From contig PLYO01000042.1 of assembly GCA_003151825.1 (NCBI GenBank), forward strand, positions 1-64,000: a stretch of 64,000 bases of DNA, given 5' to 3'. Below the pieces are notes generated by a model, which saw only the letters and a program-made list of their open reading frames with translations, ran no database searches and was not told the origin of the DNA. Origin of the DNA: Ignavibacteriota bacterium. GTDB lineage: Bacteria > Bacteroidota > Ignavibacteria > Palsa-1295. The position numbers were made by a program, and so were the translations under genes. How positions within the stretch are numbered: position 1 is the stretch's first letter; every line of letters starts with the position of its first letter. This document shows positions 1-9,765 of the stretch, in pieces.

Positions 1-849
1 CAATCGCAACCAGCCGATAGTTTGCCGACAGGTTGTCAATTGCTGTATAATGAAGCTCTCGGATACGGAAATAATTTCCTTTGGCAGATGGAATACGATA
101 CCGCAAAGGAATATATTGAGCATTGCGCTGATAGTAACACTAACGGACTTAGGGCGGAAGCTGGTTTTTTACTGATGCATCAAGCTGCCGGCGAGCTTGG
201 AAACTACAATCCTCTTCGAGCCAACTTCTACGCATGGCTAAAATCCGTACTCTATCTCAATACTACTGATCCGGAATATTTCTGCCAATGCGTGGAAGCA
301 ATCGCAGGCGAATTACCGGTTCCAAACCACATTTATCCAGATACCGGAATCAATTGGGGGCTCGCGGTAATTAATTGGCTCCTTCAAAATACGAAGTGCG
401 ATTCGCTTTCGCTTGCGAGGTATTTTCATAATGGACGGCAGGAACAATATAACGATTGGTCCAATGCTTCAGGCGCTTACGCATTAGACACCACGCTTCC
501 TTCTATCAAAACAATCGATCCGCAGCTCGATTCGCTTTTGAACCTGCATTTACTTAATGCCGATGTGCCGGAGAACTACGTGGGCATTCTTTCCAACGCC
601 ACCGCCAACCCTAACCCCGTGAGCGCGGGAACGGTCATTTCCTTCAGCATTGCAAAGGAGGCGTATGTGAAGATCGAGCTGTTCAATGTTTTAGGGCATG
701 AGGTTTCCTCAGCAGGTTTCGAGAGCTTGTTCGAGCCGGGGAATAAATCGGTTCCGCTCTCGCTTATGGGCCTTCCATCGGGAACCTATTTCGCGCGTAT
801 CCTAACGGCCTACGGGGAAGTTCAATCGGTGAAATTGGTGAAGGAATGA
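1..849 (+). CDS. C-terminal part of a secreted protein with a T9SS sorting domain
   Basis: The reading frame is open from base 1, so the gene starts outside the window; the first in-window start codon is a TTG at 22. The last ~80 residues (from about ATANPNPVSAG) have the type A Por/T9SS sorting-domain layout: a NPNP strand, an IELFNVLGHEV strand, a GLPSGTYF turn and a final basic strand ending KLVKE. Such domains direct export through the type IX system to the outer surface. The upstream ~190 residues contain scattered Cys and aromatic residues and resemble no family I can name. The sorting domain is clear; the function of the rest is unknown. Confidence 0.8.
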   Translation, partial: QSQPADSLPTGCQLLYNEALGYGNNFLWQMEYDTAKEYIEHCADSNTNGLRAEAGFLLMHQAAGELGNYNPLRANFYAWLKSVLYLNTTDPEYFCQCVEAIAGELPVPNHIYPDTGINWGLAVINWLLQNTKCDSLSLARYFHNGRQEQYNDWSNASGAYALDTTLPSIKTIDPQLDSLLNLHLLNADVPENYVGILSNATANPNPVSAGTVISFSIAKEAYVKIELFNVLGHEVSSAGFESLFEPGNKSVPLSLMGLPSGTYFARILTAYGEVQSVKLVKE

Positions 850-910
850 AAACGCTGCTGATATTCACGCTTCTTGCGCCGCCCGTACGGGAGTGAATGA
901 GCGTTTTCAA

Positions 911-951
911 CCCGAAAACCAGAAAATCGCTCAAAGAGGGCAGTTTTCGGG
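911..951 (+). terminator. Possible terminator hairpin after the T9SS gene
   Basis: A perfect 9-bp inverted repeat (CCCGAAAAC at 911-919, GTTTTCGGG at 943-951) with a 23-nt loop is followed by an AT-rich run. The long loop and absence of a clean T-tract make this only a moderate candidate. Confidence 0.35.
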
Positions 952-987
952 ATATTAATAAAATAATGGTAAAAAACGCTGACCTGC

Positions 988-1010
988 TGTAACCTTTTGC
1001 CTTTTCGTGG
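988..1010 (+). promoter_or_regulatory. Candidate ECF-type promoter ahead of the sigma factor gene
   Basis: TGTAAC at 988-993, a T-rich spacer, then CGT at 1006 resembles the AAC/CGT elements of autoregulated ECF promoters, although the 12-nt gap is shorter than usual. A similar TTTGCCTTTT core recurs at 1744-1753 just before the anti-sigma-like gene. If this is a promoter, the sigma factor's translation start would lie at or downstream of 1022. Confidence 0.25.
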
Positions 1011-1021
1011 GTCTTCATAGT

Positions 1022-1723
1022 ATGGGGCGGGTATCGGGTATCGGAAGGATCGCGGGCGGTGCGCGCGTAACGGGAGGATTTCCGAGGGATGTTATTGCCT
1101 TTGAAGCGTCTATTCCGGGGCTTTCCGATCGAATAGACCCCGATAAAGCTCAAGTTCAGGCATTTCTTGCAGGCAGCGACGAGGCATTCCTCAAGCTTTA
1201 CGCGAAATACGAGCATTCGCTTTTCTATTATTGCAAGCGCATGCTGCATAATGAGACGGCCGCCGAGGATGCGTTTCAGGATATTTGGACGCGGATTTTC
1301 GAGCTGCGCGGCCGGAAGGACGCCGTGATCTTCCACTTTCGAGGTCTGCTATTTCATAGCGCGCGGAATTTTTGCCTGAGCCTGCTGCGCACCGAGCTGC
1401 AAGAGGATAGCATCGAAGACCGAGCGTTCGAAGGCGAAGAGCCGGCGGAGTTTATTCTTGCGGAGCCAATGACGCGCGCGGCGTCGGGCCACGAGATTCA
1501 ATCGCTCATGGTGCGGGCGCTTGCCAAGCTGCCGTTCGATCAGCGCGAGACCTTCGTGCTGCACGAATACTCCGGCTTCAGTTTTAGCGAGATCGCGGAG
1601 ATGATGTCGGTGCCCGAAGCGAACGTGAAAGTGCGCGCGCACCGGGCGCGCGCCAGACTCAGAAAATTTATTCAGGGATGGCTCGGCCTCGGCGAAGAGG
1701 ACGATCCGGCCAATTTTATTTAG
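1022..1723 (+). CDS. RNA polymerase sigma factor, ECF subfamily
   Basis: This sigma-70 family factor has region 2 (about residues 40-110, with the core-binding stretch AAEDAFQDIWTRIFE) and region 4 (about 160-215, LPFDQRETFVLHEYSGFSFSEIA then a VKVRAHRARARL recognition helix). Regions 1 and 3 are missing, as in ECF factors. The ORF can extend to a GTG at 1007; the ATG at 1022 is preferred, and the true start may be further in, because about 40 N-terminal residues lie outside the sigma fold. A TM anti-sigma-like gene follows 37 bp downstream, then envelope genes, suggesting control of surface proteins. The family call is firm; the regulon is inference. Confidence 0.9.
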   Translation: MGRVSGIGRIAGGARVTGGFPRDVIAFEASIPGLSDRIDPDKAQVQAFLAGSDEAFLKLYAKYEHSLFYYCKRMLHNETAAEDAFQDIWTRIFELRGRKDAVIFHFRGLLFHSARNFCLSLLRTELQEDSIEDRAFEGEEPAEFILAEPMTRAASGHEIQSLMVRALAKLPFDQRETFVLHEYSGFSFSEIAEMMSVPEANVKVRAHRARARLRKFIQGWLGLGEEDDPANFI

Positions 1724-1760
1724 AATTTACGTCAATAGTTACATTTGCCTTTTTCACATT

Positions 1761-2501
1761 ATGATCACGAAACACGAAGAACAATTGAACCGGTATTTCG
1801 AGCATGCCTTGTCGCCGGCGGAGGAGCAGAATTTTCTCATCTCCGTCGCCGCGAGCGATGAGCTGCGCATTGCGTTTCGCTCGCAACTCGAACTGATGAA
1901 AGCGGTCCGCACGGATAAGGATGCGCTACACTCCGGGATGAACGGCCAGCCGGTCGCGCGCGTGCGCGACCGGACACTCGCTGCGTTGGGACTCTCGGCC
2001 ACCGCCGCAACGCCGTTCATCGAACAGGAGTTGATGCGCGAATCGCGCGGTCAACATGCGGAAACGGCTTCAATGCCGGGCGGCACGGTCATGCCCCCGG
2101 TTTCGTGGATTGGCCGCGCACTTCGGACTCCCGCGCTTACGCTTGCGACTGGGCTTGCTGCCGGTATTCTCTCTACGATGGCTGTGGAGCGGTTTACCGC
2201 CCCGATTGTCCCTCCTGCCGGCATTTCCCACCCATCCCAAACGGTCGAACAGCCCGGGGCGAATGGATCGCCATCCTCGATTGAAACAATACCTGCGCCA
2301 AATGGCTTAGTAAATAGCAGCCATTCGGTGCGAGCGGCTGCACATCATGCCGAGCAAACTCCGGCAACGGGAATGGGGCAAACGTCCGCGAGGGCTGTTG
2401 CTCCCAATGCGATTCCTGAACTGTCGAAGAGCAAGCCGGGCATCGTGGGAACACACAAGGCTAAAATCACTCGACCAAACGATTCGGTGGCAGCGAAATA
2501 A
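1761..2501 (+). CDS. Anti-sigma-factor-like single-pass membrane protein
   Basis: This 246-residue protein has a cytoplasmic N-terminus of short helices (residues 1-70, EEQLNRYFEHALSPAEEQNF, like the helical region of anti-sigma factors), one predicted TM segment at about 118-140 (TPALTLATGLAAGILSTMAV), and a Pro/Ser/Thr-rich periplasmic tail. There is no HxxxCxxC zinc motif, so it would be a zinc-free anti-sigma type. The assignment rests mainly on its position directly after the ECF sigma gene. It probably holds the sigma factor at the inner membrane. Confidence 0.65.
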   Translation: MITKHEEQLNRYFEHALSPAEEQNFLISVAASDELRIAFRSQLELMKAVRTDKDALHSGMNGQPVARVRDRTLAALGLSATAATPFIEQELMRESRGQHAETASMPGGTVMPPVSWIGRALRTPALTLATGLAAGILSTMAVERFTAPIVPPAGISHPSQTVEQPGANGSPSSIETIPAPNGLVNSSHSVRAAAHHAEQTPATGMGQTSARAVAPNAIPELSKSKPGIVGTHKAKITRPNDSVAAK

Positions 2502-2578
2502 GTATCGCGGGGGCGATGCTTAGCATCGTCGGCGATGCGCTCGCATTATTTCGCTCCGTCCCGAATCCTGCTTCTGGG

Positions 2579-4765
2579 ATGAACGGTGTTGCGAAAAAAA
2601 TAAGGGCAAGAAATTATTCGGCCTCTCGCCGCGCGCGGGTTTTTCGAGCGTGGGGCAATGTTGTGCTTTTTTTCGCGGCTGCGTTATGGGTTCCACGTGG
2701 CGCTATTTTCGCGCAGGATCAGAAGCCGTCATTTTTTGTCGGGGTTCCCTTCACTTCCAATATTGCCTCGGCTTCGATCGAAGCTTACGATGGGAGTACG
2801 CAATGCGGAATTTTTCAACATGGAAATGAAGGCACGCCCAGTGTGTTCGGCGGAATTACGTTCCCACTCGGCTCCAAATTTTCCCTCGATGCAAAATTGG
2901 AATACGATAACCTATCGACTTCGTTTACGGATTCCGTTAGTACCCTTCAGAAGAATACGCCGCTCGCATTCAACCTTGTCGGTAACACGTACGATGGGAT
3001 TTGGAGAAACCGGTCGTACGATGCAACGCTTGGGATGGCGGGAGCGGCTGTGCTTGTGTCATACTCCGTTCTACCTCGTCTGAATGTTTCGGCGGGTCCT
3101 TATATGGGATTTCTCATCCAGCATTCCTACGATGAAACGGAAGAATTAGCAGCTCCGACCGACCCCAATGCTCGCTATGCCTCAGACTCTTTGACAACGC
3201 GCACGATTGCGAAGACTACGATAAGTAATGTCAACCTTCTGCAAGCAGGATTTGAATATAGCATCAGTTACGAACTGCCGTTCGAGCCTCACCTTGCGCT
3301 TCGCCCATCGATTGGCGGAATGTTTCCCATAACAGCAATCACCTCGAATGGGAATGGGAACCTTAAAATATATCCCGTTGGCGGTTCGATCTCGCTGGTC
3401 TATCATTTTACGGAGCCGCCGGAGCCGGTTCCTGCCATTGTAAATAATTTCGAGAAACCGCCAGTACCCATCGAGACACAACCCATTGCAACACCGGCTG
3501 CTTCCGCATCCGTGGTTCCCAAACGTGCGATGTTACGCGTGTCCGTCAAAGCATTAGGCATCGAGGAGGACGGTCGGGAAGTATCGGAGCCCGTCGTTTC
3601 CATCGAGCGGACGCATGTGACGGAAGTGTATCCGATGTTGCATTACGTCTTTTTCGAGGATGGCTCGTCCGAAATTCCCGAACGCTATCACCTCGAGACT
3701 GCGGCGACGCGCGCGCGCTTTGACGAGAAGGATTTATTTACCGCGAACGCGCTCGAAATTCATCACCATGTGCTGGATATTCTTGGGCGACGCCTCGCAA
3801 AAAATCCGGAAGCAAGCGTGACGCTCGTGGGGACGCGCAGCGAGCATTCGCCGGAAGATTCGGCACTCGGAAGTTCAGTTGCACTGGCTCGCGCGCGAAG
3901 CGTGCAGGATTATCTCGCAACGGTGTGGGGCATTTCGCGCGAGCGGCTGCGATTGCGCGAGCGCACATTGCCGGAAGCTGCTTCGGACGATCACAATGCT
4001 TTCGGACAAGCGGAGAACCGCCGCGTGGAAATCATTCCCTCCTCGCCGGACATCACCGCGCCGCTGTGGACCGAGCGCATCGAGCGTGTTGCCACGCCGC
4101 CGCGTATTGATTTCGAGCCGGAAATCACGGCAAGCTCCGGCATTCGTGCGGCGACGATCACCGTGCTTCAGCATGGCCGCATTTTGCGCGAGATCGACGC
4201 GCTCACCGATAGCGCCGCCAGCGAATATCTCTGGACGATCGACGAACGCTCCATGCCCGACGATGCTCCCAGCGCCGGGGATTCCCTCCGCTATATTTTT
4301 ACCGCCGTCGATAGCCTGGGCGATACGGCATCCGCCAATGGAGTTATTCTTCTCAAAAAAGAAACGCGGGATACGACAATGCATGCGAGCGATACTTCTC
4401 TGGATAAGCAGGTCGAGCGGTACAGCCTGATCCTGTTCGATTATAGTTCCTCGCAGCTCGATAAGAAGGAATCGGACTTGATTGTGCGTGAAATGGCCTC
4501 GACCGTTCAAGGCCAAACACGCGTGACACTTACCGGGCATACCGATAAAACGGGCGACGATGCCTTTAACGACCGCCTTGCGCGCGACCGCGTCATGCGC
4601 GCGGCAACCATGCTCGAAGCGGAATTAACGCAGCTTAGGAAGACACACGCGCCGCTCACGACGGAATCTCGCGGCTCGCGCGATAATTTATTCGATAATT
4701 CGATACCGGAGGGACGGGTGCTTTCTCGCACCGTCCGCGCAACGATCGAAAATGACATGAAATAA
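2579..4765 (+). CDS. Outer-membrane beta-barrel protein with two OmpA-like domains
   Basis: From the ATG at 2579 the protein is 728 residues. A signal peptide (VVLFFAAALWVPRGAIFAQ, cleavage near AQ-DQ) precedes a probable beta-barrel at about 54-277, a proline-rich linker, a first OmpA-like domain (about 350-480, HYVFFEDGSSEI then RARSVQDYLATVWG and ENRRVEI), an Ig-like stretch, and a second OmpA-like domain near the C-terminus (about 611-725, LILFDYSSSQLD then TGHTDKTGDD). OmpA domains bind peptidoglycan. The longer ORF starts at 2516, but its first residues (MLSIVGDAL) come from a dispersed repeat, so 2579 is preferred. It follows the anti-sigma gene and precedes a T9SS cargo by 3 bp, suggesting a surface-structure operon. 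Confidence 0.75.
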   Translation: MNGVAKKIRARNYSASRRARVFRAWGNVVLFFAAALWVPRGAIFAQDQKPSFFVGVPFTSNIASASIEAYDGSTQCGIFQHGNEGTPSVFGGITFPLGSKFSLDAKLEYDNLSTSFTDSVSTLQKNTPLAFNLVGNTYDGIWRNRSYDATLGMAGAAVLVSYSVLPRLNVSAGPYMGFLIQHSYDETEELAAPTDPNARYASDSLTTRTIAKTTISNVNLLQAGFEYSISYELPFEPHLALRPSIGGMFPITAITSNGNGNLKIYPVGGSISLVYHFTEPPEPVPAIVNNFEKPPVPIETQPIATPAASASVVPKRAMLRVSVKALGIEEDGREVSEPVVSIERTHVTEVYPMLHYVFFEDGSSEIPERYHLETAATRARFDEKDLFTANALEIHHHVLDILGRRLAKNPEASVTLVGTRSEHSPEDSALGSSVALARARSVQDYLATVWGISRERLRLRERTLPEAASDDHNAFGQAENRRVEIIPSSPDITAPLWTERIERVATPPRIDFEPEITASSGIRAATITVLQHGRILREIDALTDSAASEYLWTIDERSMPDDAPSAGDSLRYIFTAVDSLGDTASANGVILLKKETRDTTMHASDTSLDKQVERYSLILFDYSSSQLDKKESDLIVREMASTVQGQTRVTLTGHTDKTGDDAFNDRLARDRVMRAATMLEAELTQLRKTHAPLTTESRGSRDNLFDNSIPEGRVLSRTVRATIENDMK

Positions 4766-4768
4766 TCC

Positions 4769-7700
4769 GTGATCCACGGCAATGCAAGATATGGACCGGC
4801 GCTTCGCGCGATCCTTGTGATCGCTGTGAGCGTGTCGTGCGCGCCTTTGCTGCGCGCGCAGGATTGCTCGCGGAACATGCTCACCATTACGGGCCCTAAT
4901 TCCTATGTTGCGACGCCCGGCGTCCAGGTGCTCAATCTGACGAAAGGTTTTACGATCGAATGCTGGGCCAAAGTGAGCACGGCCGCCACGGGCGCGGCGC
5001 TCATGGATAAAGGCGACTATGGAATCTTTCTGAATAATGATTCTATCCTATACGGGATGGTCCATCGCTCGACTCCATTTCGGGAATTTACTCCACCCAT
5101 CGACTCGCCTGCACATTGGCATCATTACGCATTTGTCTTTACGCCCGGCGACAGCATGAAATTGTATGTCGATACCATCGAAGTAGCGAGCGAGCAAACG
5201 CCGGTCGCATCGCTCGATTCGAATACGGACAGCCTGCGCATCGGCATGAGCATGGCAGGCATTGGCTTCATCGGCTCGATCGACGAGCTGAGAATCTGGA
5301 ATACCCCCCGCACGCTCGCAAACATTAAACAGACTCTCGATCGGACGGTTGCGGGGAATGATTCCGGCCTCGTGCTCTACTATTCGTTCGACGATGTCGC
5401 AGGCTCCGCTCGCGTCCATGATTTTTCCGGACATGGCAGGGATGGCTTCCTGCACGGCGCGAATGCCGAGATCGTGCCTTCGAGTTCGCCGATGCTGAAT
5501 GCATCGCCTGGCTTCGCGCTAGCCACGCGGGAGGCGCGCATTCTCATTCCCGCGCTCCGCTGCGCTTCCTCCTTCGATACCGTGATTCACGTGCGGAATT
5601 TTGGCACCGTGCCGCTCTATGTCGATACCGTTGGATTTCATCTCGGCGTGGTCTTTTCTATCGTTCCCAGCGCGCCGTTCACGCTTCCGGCCGATTCCAA
5701 CATCGTCGATTCACTCCGTTTGCACTTCGAGCCGGATGAAGGAGGGGTCTTCGACGATTCGCTCTACATCGCAAGCTCGACGATCTGCGGCGGCAGAGCC
5801 GTCATCGGATTGCAGGCCTCCTATGACAGCGTGGGCCTTACCAGCAGCCCGGACACCTTGAATTTTGGTTCGCTCATGCAATGTCAGCTGCCCACAACAC
5901 GAAAAATTAGGCTGACGAATACGAGCGTGACCGATTCCGTGACCATCCTGAGTTTTGTTCCGCCGTCCGAATCGGGCCTTCTGGTGCTGGATTCGTTCCC
6001 CATCCATTTGGCCGCGCGTCAGGATACGACCATCGCAGTCGAACTTACGCCCGGCACGCGCGGGCCGCTGACGGTGGCGCTTGGCTTCGATCTGAATAAA
6101 TGTGGACGCGAGGCGATCGTGAACGTCACGGCTGTTCGCGCGCTGGCTGCCTTGTCCATGCCGGATAGCGTAAATTTCGGCAGCACCCCAAGCACGCTCG
6201 CCGGCGTTACGCGCGATACGACGATCATTGTTACGAATTCCGGCGATGTGGCGAATGAAATTATCGCGATTGGCGTGGCACACGATAGCGTACTGGAAAT
6301 TCTCGACGGACGGGTCGGCACATTTATATCGCCTGGCGACACGCTTCAGATGCATGTACGGATGCATGCCGCAACGTGCGGACTTGTGACCGAGCTGCTC
6401 AAGCTCAGAAGTGATTTCTGTTCCGTGGATACCGCGACGGCGCTTTCCATCTCGCTCATGCCGCCCGCACCGCTGACAACCCCGGCGCTGAACATGGGTA
6501 TCTCATGCCTCGCGAGGGATACAACGATTTTTGTTTCCAATCCGAACGATATTCCCGTGCAGCTCGACACGATCATCTTTTCCGCGAATTCCGTTTTTGA
6601 AAATGTTTCATTCTTCCCAGATACGATCGCGGCGCACGATAGTGTTCCGGTGCAGCTATGGTTCAATCCAGCCGGCGATGGGAATTTTTTGGATACCGCG
6701 TTTCTACAAATGTCGCCGTGCGGTACGGGGAGCGCTGTCTTTAAAGGGCAACTGGGTTATGCGGGACTTTCCTTCAGCGCGCCGCAACTGCTGTTTGGGC
6801 GCGGATGCGAGACCGATTCCGTTTTCGAACAGGATACGCTGACCAATAACACATCCGAGACCGTCGCGCTCTGGACCAATACGTACACCGGCTCACTTCG
6901 GTTTTCCGTTACTCCGTTTTCGTTCCCAGTGATTCTTCGACCCGGTCAGTCGCAGATCCTTGGGGTCACGTATTCGCCGGCACTCGACACGCTCGACACC
7001 GCGACGTTCACCTTCTTTTCCTTCGACGGTTGTTCGGCAGATTCGTTCCATTTACGTGGATCGCGTGAGATTGCGAAAGCGGAATGGACGAGTCCCGTGG
7101 GAGAATTCGACACCATCTGCACTGGGAATTCGCTCGGTAAAACATTCGATCTGATCGATCGTGGCATTGATTCGATCGATGTCCTGAGCGCATCCGTGAC
7201 CGGCAGCGGCTTCACGCTGCTGCAAAGTCCACCCAACTTTGGTGACAGCGGGCAATTTCGGATTGTGTTTACTCCGGGCGGTGAGCAAGAGTATTCCGGG
7301 CTGCTCACGGTCACGGTCGATAGCTGTGGGACATCGTTTTCGCTGCCGCTGCATGGCTCCGGCGGGCCCACTCCGCAGATTGTGCTAAGCGACACGCTGT
7401 TCGATTTCGACAGTATTCGCGCCGGCGATTCCGTGAATTATTGCGCGTGGATAACCAATCCAAGCTGCGCGCCAATCGCAGTTGGGATCGATTCCACGGC
7501 TCTTGCAGGAAACCCGTTTACGATCATTCCCGTGTCGAAGCGTTCGCAGCTTGCGCGCGGCGATACCGCGTATTTCTGTATTCAATTTCATCCCACAACG
7601 TTTGGAAATTTCCAGGCATCGCTCGAAATCACCGGCGATAGCGCCGCGGCCAGAACGGTAACATTCCGAGGAGTTGGCCTTGCGCCGGATGTGCGCTTCA

Positions 7701-9313
7701 CTACGCCCATCGTCGATTTCGGTTACGTCTTGCATGGCACGAGTAACACTCTTCCAATCCACGACACCAATATGGGAAATCTCGCCACCTCCATTAGCGA
7801 TACACATAATGATATTGGTGATTTTACAGTCTTTCCTCCCGCAAGTCTACCTCCTTTATCTGGTGGTGTTGACAGCGTCACATTTCACCCACGCAATCAG
7901 ACCGCGCTTGTTTACGACACTGTTCATTACGTTTGGGATGGCCACTCGGACAGCGTAATCCTCAGAGGCTTCGGCGCTGATTCGGGACTTCTGGCGAGCG
8001 CGGTTGGGCTGGACTTTGGCAACGTTCACGTCGGCACCGATTCCACGCTGCCGCTCTATCTGTTTGCAAGGATCGGTTTCCCAACGATCGACAGCATAAG
8101 TATTTATTGGACAAATCCTCCGCCGCGCGATACCTTTTCCAAATATAGTCTCGATACGTTGCCGCACACGATAGCGAACGCGCAAGATTCGCTTACGCTT
8201 CTGGTTACGTATCATGCGCGGTTGGAACAATACGATACCGGCCATCTTGTAATTCATTCCGGCATGGATTCCGCAGTTGTCATTCTCACCGGGCGCGGCG
8301 TGGAGGCCCATCCGTGGAGCAGCCCTGCTTCGTTCGGATTTCAACCTACTCTGCTTAATACATCCGATAAAATATGGTCGGTACAGATCTGGAATACCGG
8401 CGGTTACCCGCTTTATATTGATTCCATGTTCACCACCGATCCTGCATTTACGGCAAGCCCGATCCCTCCGAGCGAGCCCATTCAGCCGGGTGATACGGTC
8501 TTTGATACGGTGACATTCACGCCCACGCGCGCGCGTACCGTTTCAGCAACGCTTGGTTTTGTGACTTCCTATCATGATAGTGTGCTGACCGTGCAACTCA
8601 CGGGAACGGGAATTTATCCTAACGGTCAGGGGCCAAGTTTTGGATACACGGTTGCCGACCGAACCGAAGAACCGGGCCAGAATGATTCCATTCCCGTCAC
8701 CATGAACGGCATTCGTCTCGATAAGATCGACGCCGATAGCGCCGTGCTCGATATTCACTTCGATCCTCAGATGGTCATGATGGCGGGCGCAGACGGAGGC
8801 ACGAGCACGAACTCCGTTTCGAGATTCATGCATCTCAATGATAGCACCATTGAAGTAAGCATTGCACAAAACAACTTTACTAACGGAACGGTCATGCGCC
8901 TTTACACGCAGGCGCTGCTTGGGCCGCATCCGATTTCATATATCCATGTTATCAACTCCGCGCCCGCAGCAGATCAGGCAGAGTCCACAACGGATGGAAT
9001 GTTTACGGTCGAGGATTGCGGCGGCCTCATCAATGGCGTAATTTTCGCCGGGCCGTATTCGACGAACGCTATCGTTCCCAACCCGGCGGGCGATAAAGCA
9101 ACGCTGCAATTTGAATTAGGATTGGATGGCCCCGTCACGATCGATTTTTATAATGCGATTGGCCAGTTGGCGAAGCATCTCGATATGGGAACCGTGAAGA
9201 CCGGCGCGCACACGCTAACGATAGATGTTTCCGGTTTGCCGCAAGGCCGCTATGTCTATCGCCTCACAAGTCTCGATTATCATTCAGAAGGTGCGCTGGT
9301 GATTGTGCGCTAG
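4769..9313 (+). CDS. Giant secreted LamG/choice-of-anchor-D protein with T9SS sorting domain
   Basis: This 1514-residue protein starts at a GTG, with a signal peptide ending near LLRAQ. A LamG/concanavalin-like domain follows (about 35-235: GFTIECWAKV, HWHHYAFVFTPGD, GFIGSIDELRIWN). Next come many ~100-residue Ig-like modules of the choice-of-anchor-D/ASPM-SPD2-HYDIN type (repeated patterns such as LNFGSLMQC, VQLWFNPAGDG, FCIQFHPTTFGNF). The last ~80 residues are a T9SS type A sorting domain (VPNPAGDKATLQFEL to GLPQGRYVYRL). It is a likely cell-surface adhesin or scaffold. Its stop codon overlaps the stop of the convergent gene at 9310 by 4 bp. Confidence 0.85.
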   Translation: MIHGNARYGPALRAILVIAVSVSCAPLLRAQDCSRNMLTITGPNSYVATPGVQVLNLTKGFTIECWAKVSTAATGAALMDKGDYGIFLNNDSILYGMVHRSTPFREFTPPIDSPAHWHHYAFVFTPGDSMKLYVDTIEVASEQTPVASLDSNTDSLRIGMSMAGIGFIGSIDELRIWNTPRTLANIKQTLDRTVAGNDSGLVLYYSFDDVAGSARVHDFSGHGRDGFLHGANAEIVPSSSPMLNASPGFALATREARILIPALRCASSFDTVIHVRNFGTVPLYVDTVGFHLGVVFSIVPSAPFTLPADSNIVDSLRLHFEPDEGGVFDDSLYIASSTICGGRAVIGLQASYDSVGLTSSPDTLNFGSLMQCQLPTTRKIRLTNTSVTDSVTILSFVPPSESGLLVLDSFPIHLAARQDTTIAVELTPGTRGPLTVALGFDLNKCGREAIVNVTAVRALAALSMPDSVNFGSTPSTLAGVTRDTTIIVTNSGDVANEIIAIGVAHDSVLEILDGRVGTFISPGDTLQMHVRMHAATCGLVTELLKLRSDFCSVDTATALSISLMPPAPLTTPALNMGISCLARDTTIFVSNPNDIPVQLDTIIFSANSVFENVSFFPDTIAAHDSVPVQLWFNPAGDGNFLDTAFLQMSPCGTGSAVFKGQLGYAGLSFSAPQLLFGRGCETDSVFEQDTLTNNTSETVALWTNTYTGSLRFSVTPFSFPVILRPGQSQILGVTYSPALDTLDTATFTFFSFDGCSADSFHLRGSREIAKAEWTSPVGEFDTICTGNSLGKTFDLIDRGIDSIDVLSASVTGSGFTLLQSPPNFGDSGQFRIVFTPGGEQEYSGLLTVTVDSCGTSFSLPLHGSGGPTPQIVLSDTLFDFDSIRAGDSVNYCAWITNPSCAPIAVGIDSTALAGNPFTIIPVSKRSQLARGDTAYFCIQFHPTTFGNFQASLEITGDSAAARTVTFRGVGLAPDVRFTTPIVDFGYVLHGTSNTLPIHDTNMGNLATSISDTHNDIGDFTVFPPASLPPLSGGVDSVTFHPRNQTALVYDTVHYVWDGHSDSVILRGFGADSGLLASAVGLDFGNVHVGTDSTLPLYLFARIGFPTIDSISIYWTNPPPRDTFSKYSLDTLPHTIANAQDSLTLLVTYHARLEQYDTGHLVIHSGMDSAVVILTGRGVEAHPWSSPASFGFQPTLLNTSDKIWSVQIWNTGGYPLYIDSMFTTDPAFTASPIPPSEPIQPGDTVFDTVTFTPTRARTVSATLGFVTSYHDSVLTVQLTGTGIYPNGQGPSFGYTVADRTEEPGQNDSIPVTMNGIRLDKIDADSAVLDIHFDPQMVMMAGADGGTSTNSVSRFMHLNDSTIEVSIAQNNFTNGTVMRLYTQALLGPHPISYIHVINSAPAADQAESTTDGMFTVEDCGGLINGVIFAGPYSTNAIVPNPAGDKATLQFELGLDGPVTIDFYNAIGQLAKHLDMGTVKTGAHTLTIDVSGLPQGRYVYRLTSLDYHSEGALVIVR

Positions 9314-9759
9314 AGGAAAATCAATACAACTGCTGCCATCGTTGCCGCGCTTACAACCGCAAGTTGTACCAGAATGAGACATCCCCGCCCACCATTGTCT
9401 ACTATATTTAATAATGCGATCATCATCGCAATACCCCCAACTATGCCCACAAGCAAAAAAGCTAAGAGTGCTGTTGCAACTCCATCCGTTTCACCCGCAA
9501 GTTCCACGCGCTGGACCTGGGAAAGTGGAATAGTTTCGCGCGAACCCAGGATTGTAACTCCCTCGATGATTTTATTTTGGGCATCATACCACCCTAACGC
9601 ATGATTAAATTCAAGAACGGGGCCACCCGTCAACTCGACTTTCTGAATATTCGGGTCAGGAGAAGGACGCAATTCATACGGCAAAACCCAATGAGAGGGG
9701 CTCGAACACGAAGCGAGACAAAACGAAAGAAAGAAGGGATAGAAAAACCTGTGGAACAT
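9310..9759 (-). CDS. Small lipoprotein with two C-terminal membrane segments
   Basis: The 149-residue protein begins with a lipoprotein signal peptide (MFHRFFYPFFLSFCLASC, lipobox LASC). A short soluble region contains VELTGGPVLEFNHALGWYD and IPLSQVQRVEL, reminiscent of small proteins that carry a config-like beta strand pair. Two hydrophobic segments follow (ATALLAFLLVGIVGGIAMMIALL and LVQLAVVSAATMAAVVLIFL). The combination of lipobox and TM segments is odd. It lies 6 bp downstream of rlmN and is probably cotranscribed. No function is recognised. Confidence 0.7.
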   Translation of the reverse strand: MFHRFFYPFFLSFCLASCSSPSHWVLPYELRPSPDPNIQKVELTGGPVLEFNHALGWYDAQNKIIEGVTILGSRETIPLSQVQRVELAGETDGVATALLAFLLVGIVGGIAMMIALLNIVDNGGRGCLILVQLAVVSAATMAAVVLIFL

Positions 9760-9765
9760 ATCTTC

